DNA from: Thiothrix lacustris DSM 21227
GTDB lineage: Bacteria > Pseudomonadota > Gammaproteobacteria > Thiotrichales > Thiotrichaceae
Assembly (NCBI RefSeq): GCF_000621325.1
Contig: NZ_KK211258.1
Location: forward strand, 31,434-95,433
DNA: 64,000 nt
Direction of reading: 5' to 3'
Shown here: piece after piece, positions 61,577-64,000 of the stretch
How positions within the stretch are numbered: the stretch's first letter is position 1
Layout: each line of letters begins with the position of its first letter
The notes under the pieces: generated by a model
What the model saw: only the letters and a program-made list of their open reading frames with translations
The model's database searches: none
What the model was told of the DNA's origin: nothing
Translations under genes and position numbers: made by a program

Positions 61577-63757
61577 TTGAAAGCATCTGTACAACCCTAT
61601 TCCCAGGAAATCTTACTGGAACGGCTTGAAGAGCTGTACGAGGTTGAATTCACTTGGTTGAAAGTTGATCCGCTGGTAGCAGTGTTGGTCAACCTTGATC
61701 GGAATACGCAAGACTTCATCCTTGGTTGGGCGATGCGTTTGTTGACGACCAATGTCTACATTAGCCACGAATTCATTATCCGCGTGGTTGAAGCGCTGGA
61801 TCGGTTGGAACGCCGTGTCATTGAGGCGTGGGCAGTCCATGCGGCGGATACCTTTGACCAGCAAGGTTTACGCCCGGCGTTATTGGTTATTCAGCAAGTC
61901 GATGCCTTTCTGGAACATGCCCATGCCCATGCGGAAGGCATTACCTTTGCGGAGGTGGAGTCTATCCTGTCGACTTTCGTGTGTGGCCTGTCGGGGCGGC
62001 GTTTGAAACTGGCGCAAGGTGACACGGTTTACACCGACAGCGAAACGCTGTATTTGCCGAACATTACTGCGAAATTGGTTAAGTCCAAGGATAACTTCCT
62101 GCTGTGCAAGGCGCAGGTGGCGTTTATGTGGGCGCAAACGCGCTTTGGCAGTTTTCGGGTGGATTTTACCACGGCGTTTACGGATTACCCGGATAAGGAG
62201 CAGGCGTTGGCGGCGTTTCATGCGCTCGATACCCTGCGGCTGGAGGCGTATATGGAGCGCGAATTGCCGGGCTTGTGGCGTGATATGCAGCGGATTGAAC
62301 AATTGCGCTTGGATGAGGTGCGGGAGGAAGAGGGCGTATGCAATATGCCCCTACAGGGGATTTGGGCGACGTGTAGGGGCGTATTGCATACGCCCTCGGC
62401 TACCGTTGATGATGTGTTGGCGTTAGTGCCGCAGGTGTTGGGCTTGCCGATTCCACAGCCGGTTTATCAGACACGTTTGAACCCTGAAGCGGTGATGACT
62501 TGTATGTTGGCGCGGATGGAGCGTGAGAAGATTTTGCTGCGGGTGAAACTGTCAGAACTGGCGAAAGAGATGCGGGGGGAGGAAGAAACCCCTCCCGACC
62601 TCCCCTTATCAAGGGAGGAGGAAGAGAAGAAGGAGGTTGCGCCGCCGGAGTTTGAGTTGCGGGAAGTGCCTGAAGGTCAGGGCATGGAGTTGGTGCTGGA
62701 TGATAAGCCGATTGCTCCGCCCGAAGAGGTGAAACAGCTTATTACCTCCATCATGCTCGACTGGGGTGATGTGCCGCCGGAAATGTTGGTGGCAGCAGGC
62801 CCCGGCGAATACGACCCCTCTTTGTACCAAAAAGAAGAAAAAGATATTGAGGATGTCTGGAAAGGCATCTACCACGAAGATGGCGCATTTCTGTACCGTG
62901 AGTGGGATTTCGCCCGCCAGCATTACCGCAAGAATTGGTGCGTGTTGCGCGAGCTGGAGATCAGCCCCGGCGACCCGGTGTTTGTGGATAAGGTGCTGGA
63001 CAAGTATCAGGGCATGATCAAGCATTTGCGGCGTACCTTCGAGGCGATGCGCGACGAAAACCGCTTGCTCAAGCGCCAGTCGCAAGGCGATGACGTGGAT
63101 ATTGATGCGCTGGTGGAAGCGCTTGCCGACAGCCGTGATGGGCGCGAAATGAGCGACAAGTTGTTTCAGCACATGCACCGTGCGGATCGCAGCATGGCGG
63201 TGATGTTCATGGTGGACATGAGCGGCAGTACCAAGGGCTGGATTAACGATGCGGAGCGCGAAGCACTGGTGATGTTGTGCGAAGTGCTGGAAAAGTTGGG
63301 CGACCGTTACGCGATTTACGGCTTTTCGGGGATTGGGCGCAAGCGTTGCGAGATTTACCGCATCAAGAGTTTTGACGACCCTTACAACGCGCAAACTAAG
63401 GCGCGGATCGCGGGGATTACGCCGAAAGATTACACCCGGCTGGGTGTGGCTATTCGCCATTTGACCGAAAAATTGAATGGGGTGGATGCCAAAACCCGCT
63501 TGCTGATTACGCTCTCGGATGGCAAGCCGGAAGATTATTTCGACATATACAATACGCAGTATGGGATTGAGGATACGCGCCAAGCCTTGTTTGAAGCGCG
63601 GCGTACCGGGATTCACCCGTTTTGCATCACCATCGACCAGCGCGGCAAGGATTATTTGCCGCACATGTACGGTCACGCGAATTGGGTGGAAATTGATGAT
63701 GTGAAGAAGTTGCCGTTGAAGGTGGCGGATATTTACCGGCGGTTGACGACGCGTTAA
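61577..63757 (+). CDS. cbbO: CbbO/NorD-family VWA-domain protein
   Basis: 726 residues. TTG start with a strong AGGAGG 7 bases upstream. Helical N-terminal region, variable middle, and a C-terminal von Willebrand A domain with MIDAS DMSGST near residues 546-551. It works with the CbbQ ring to remodel Rubisco (CbbO) or nitric oxide reductase (NorD). The middle has three repeat insertions, residues 252-274 (an inverted family A pair) and 338-349 (family D), all in frame. The flanking sequence is rich in Glu, consistent with a disordered linker. Confidence 0.88.
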   Translation: MKASVQPYSQEILLERLEELYEVEFTWLKVDPLVAVLVNLDRNTQDFILGWAMRLLTTNVYISHEFIIRVVEALDRLERRVIEAWAVHAADTFDQQGLRPALLVIQQVDAFLEHAHAHAEGITFAEVESILSTFVCGLSGRRLKLAQGDTVYTDSETLYLPNITAKLVKSKDNFLLCKAQVAFMWAQTRFGSFRVDFTTAFTDYPDKEQALAAFHALDTLRLEAYMERELPGLWRDMQRIEQLRLDEVREEEGVCNMPLQGIWATCRGVLHTPSATVDDVLALVPQVLGLPIPQPVYQTRLNPEAVMTCMLARMEREKILLRVKLSELAKEMRGEEETPPDLPLSREEEEKKEVAPPEFELREVPEGQGMELVLDDKPIAPPEEVKQLITSIMLDWGDVPPEMLVAAGPGEYDPSLYQKEEKDIEDVWKGIYHEDGAFLYREWDFARQHYRKNWCVLRELEISPGDPVFVDKVLDKYQGMIKHLRRTFEAMRDENRLLKRQSQGDDVDIDALVEALADSRDGREMSDKLFQHMHRADRSMAVMFMVDMSGSTKGWINDAEREALVMLCEVLEKLGDRYAIYGFSGIGRKRCEIYRIKSFDDPYNAQTKARIAGITPKDYTRLGVAIRHLTEKLNGVDAKTRLLITLSDGKPEDYFDIYNTQYGIEDTRQALFEARRTGIHPFCITIDQRGKDYLPHMYGHANWVEIDDVKKLPLKVADIYRRLTTR
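62330..62397. repeat. Inverted pair of family A repeats inside cbbO
   Basis: Two 25-base units in opposite orientation, 18-base loop, one mismatch (ATATG for ATACG in the left arm). Left arm reads EGVCNMPL, right arm CRGVLHTPS. Same architecture as the tmcA pair, but with a longer loop and a different frame for the right arm. Confidence 0.92.
62589..62621. repeat. Palindromic repeat, family D, in frame inside cbbO
   Basis: CCCCTCCCGACCTCCCCTTATCAAGGGAGGAGG-type element: stem CTCCC(C)TT-atc-AAGGGAG. Read as TPPDLPLSREEE. Resembles a dispersed repeat common in bacterial genomes (from memory). Third repeat insertion in the same protein region. Confidence 0.75.
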
Positions 63758-64000
63758 TCATACCGAGAAATCTTTGACGCCGCAGGGCAGTTGTACCAAG
63801 CCATCGGCAAAATATCCAAGGCGTGAATGCCACCATAACCTGTGATCACGATACTGATGGTAACCTAAAGACAGAAACCAGACCCACATGTACTGGCTTC
63901 GGCTAGTTATCGTCCAGATGGACAGCCCCGCGCACAGGTGTATGCGAATGGCGAGGGAATTGGTCACGATTACGACCAAAGCGGGCATCGTATCAGCACC
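63758..64000 (-). CDS. 3' end of an unidentified open frame (uncertain)
   Basis: A minus-strand frame is open from the right edge to a stop just after cbbO (about 80 residues visible, ending QLPCGVKDFSV). The composition (many Trp, Tyr, His) does not match any family I recognise and there is no ribosome site to judge. It may be the tail of a real gene running in from outside, or chance. Otherwise these 243 bases show nothing identifiable. Confidence 0.2.
   Translation of the reverse strand, partial: GADTMPALVVIVTNSLAIRIHLCAGLSIWTITSRSQYMWVWFLSLGYHQYRDHRLWWHSRLGYFADGLVQLPCGVKDFSV

Noticed and set aside
62609..63676. 355-codon frame on the minus strand opposite cbbO
   Set aside because: Antisense to the conserved CbbO C-terminal VWA domain; composition (His, Gln, Arg rich) is typical of a shadow frame.

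Overview
The window reads as chromosomal core DNA of a gammaproteobacterium. The organism is most probably a filamentous sulfur oxidiser of the Thiotrichales, close to Thiothrix. That placement is an inference: it rests on the gammaproteobacterial gene sets (mutL-miaA-hfq-hflX, argH/algZ-algR, pilS-pilR, RfaH, TmcA, UbiB/UbiJ), a CbbQ/CbbO pair typical of autotrophs, a gliding-type Gld ABC exporter, and families of short palindromic repeats scattered through genes. There is no prophage, insertion sequence, CRISPR array, tRNA or rRNA. Coding density is very high; the longest gap between genes is about 250 bases (13314-13562).

Layout. 1-11 kb: the 3' part of rho, converging on a minus-strand operon for an envelope serine protease, MutL, MiaA, Hfq and HflX; then ileS-lspA on the plus strand. 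11-15.4 kb: aquaporin, argH, and the divergent AlgZ/AlgR two-component pair. 15.4-23.2 kb: a periplasmic thioredoxin-like protein and the complete F1Fo ATP synthase operon atpIBEFHAGDC, with a readable promoter and a strong terminator. 23.2-34.5 kb: pilR-pilS, a small zinc-ribbon-like membrane protein, nadE-glnB, tmcA, an acyltransferase, uppP, a MidA-type methyltransferase, a pteridine-reductase-like SDR and rfaH. 34.6-38.4 kb: a four-gene GldA/GldF/GldG/DUF4340 exporter operon. 38.5-43.8 kb: a FecR-domain secreted protein, a CHASE2 adenylate cyclase and an outer-membrane barrel, closely packed. 43.8-51.9 kb: a minus-strand run of ATP-grasp enzyme, DEAD-box RNA helicase, lipoprotein esterase, UbiB, DUF2058, prolyl-4-hydroxylase-like oxygenase, small RRM protein and cold-shock protein. 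52-57 kb: cytochrome b561, beta carbonic anhydrase, UbiJ, MsrP-MsrQ and a DUF4143 AAA ATPase. 57-60.6 kb: a minus-strand cassette of coiled-coil protein, OmpA-family protein with a Roadblock-like cytoplasmic region, Ras-like GTPase and HD-GYP phosphodiesterase. 60.7-63.8 kb: CbbQ-like and CbbO-like chaperone genes.

Two things stand out. First, short palindromic repeats sit in frame inside essential or conserved genes: nadE once, tmcA as an inverted pair plus a single copy, cbbO as an inverted pair plus an unrelated third element, mutL once and pilR once. Each falls in a linker between domains and is read in several different frames. This resembles the palindromic elements known to invade Rickettsia proteins. 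Second, the 57-60.6 kb cassette looks like an envelope-spanning GTPase signalling module. It joins a small GTPase that lacks the usual catalytic glutamine to a Roadblock-like/coiled-coil/OmpA protein that could reach peptidoglycan, and to a probable cyclic-di-GMP phosphodiesterase.
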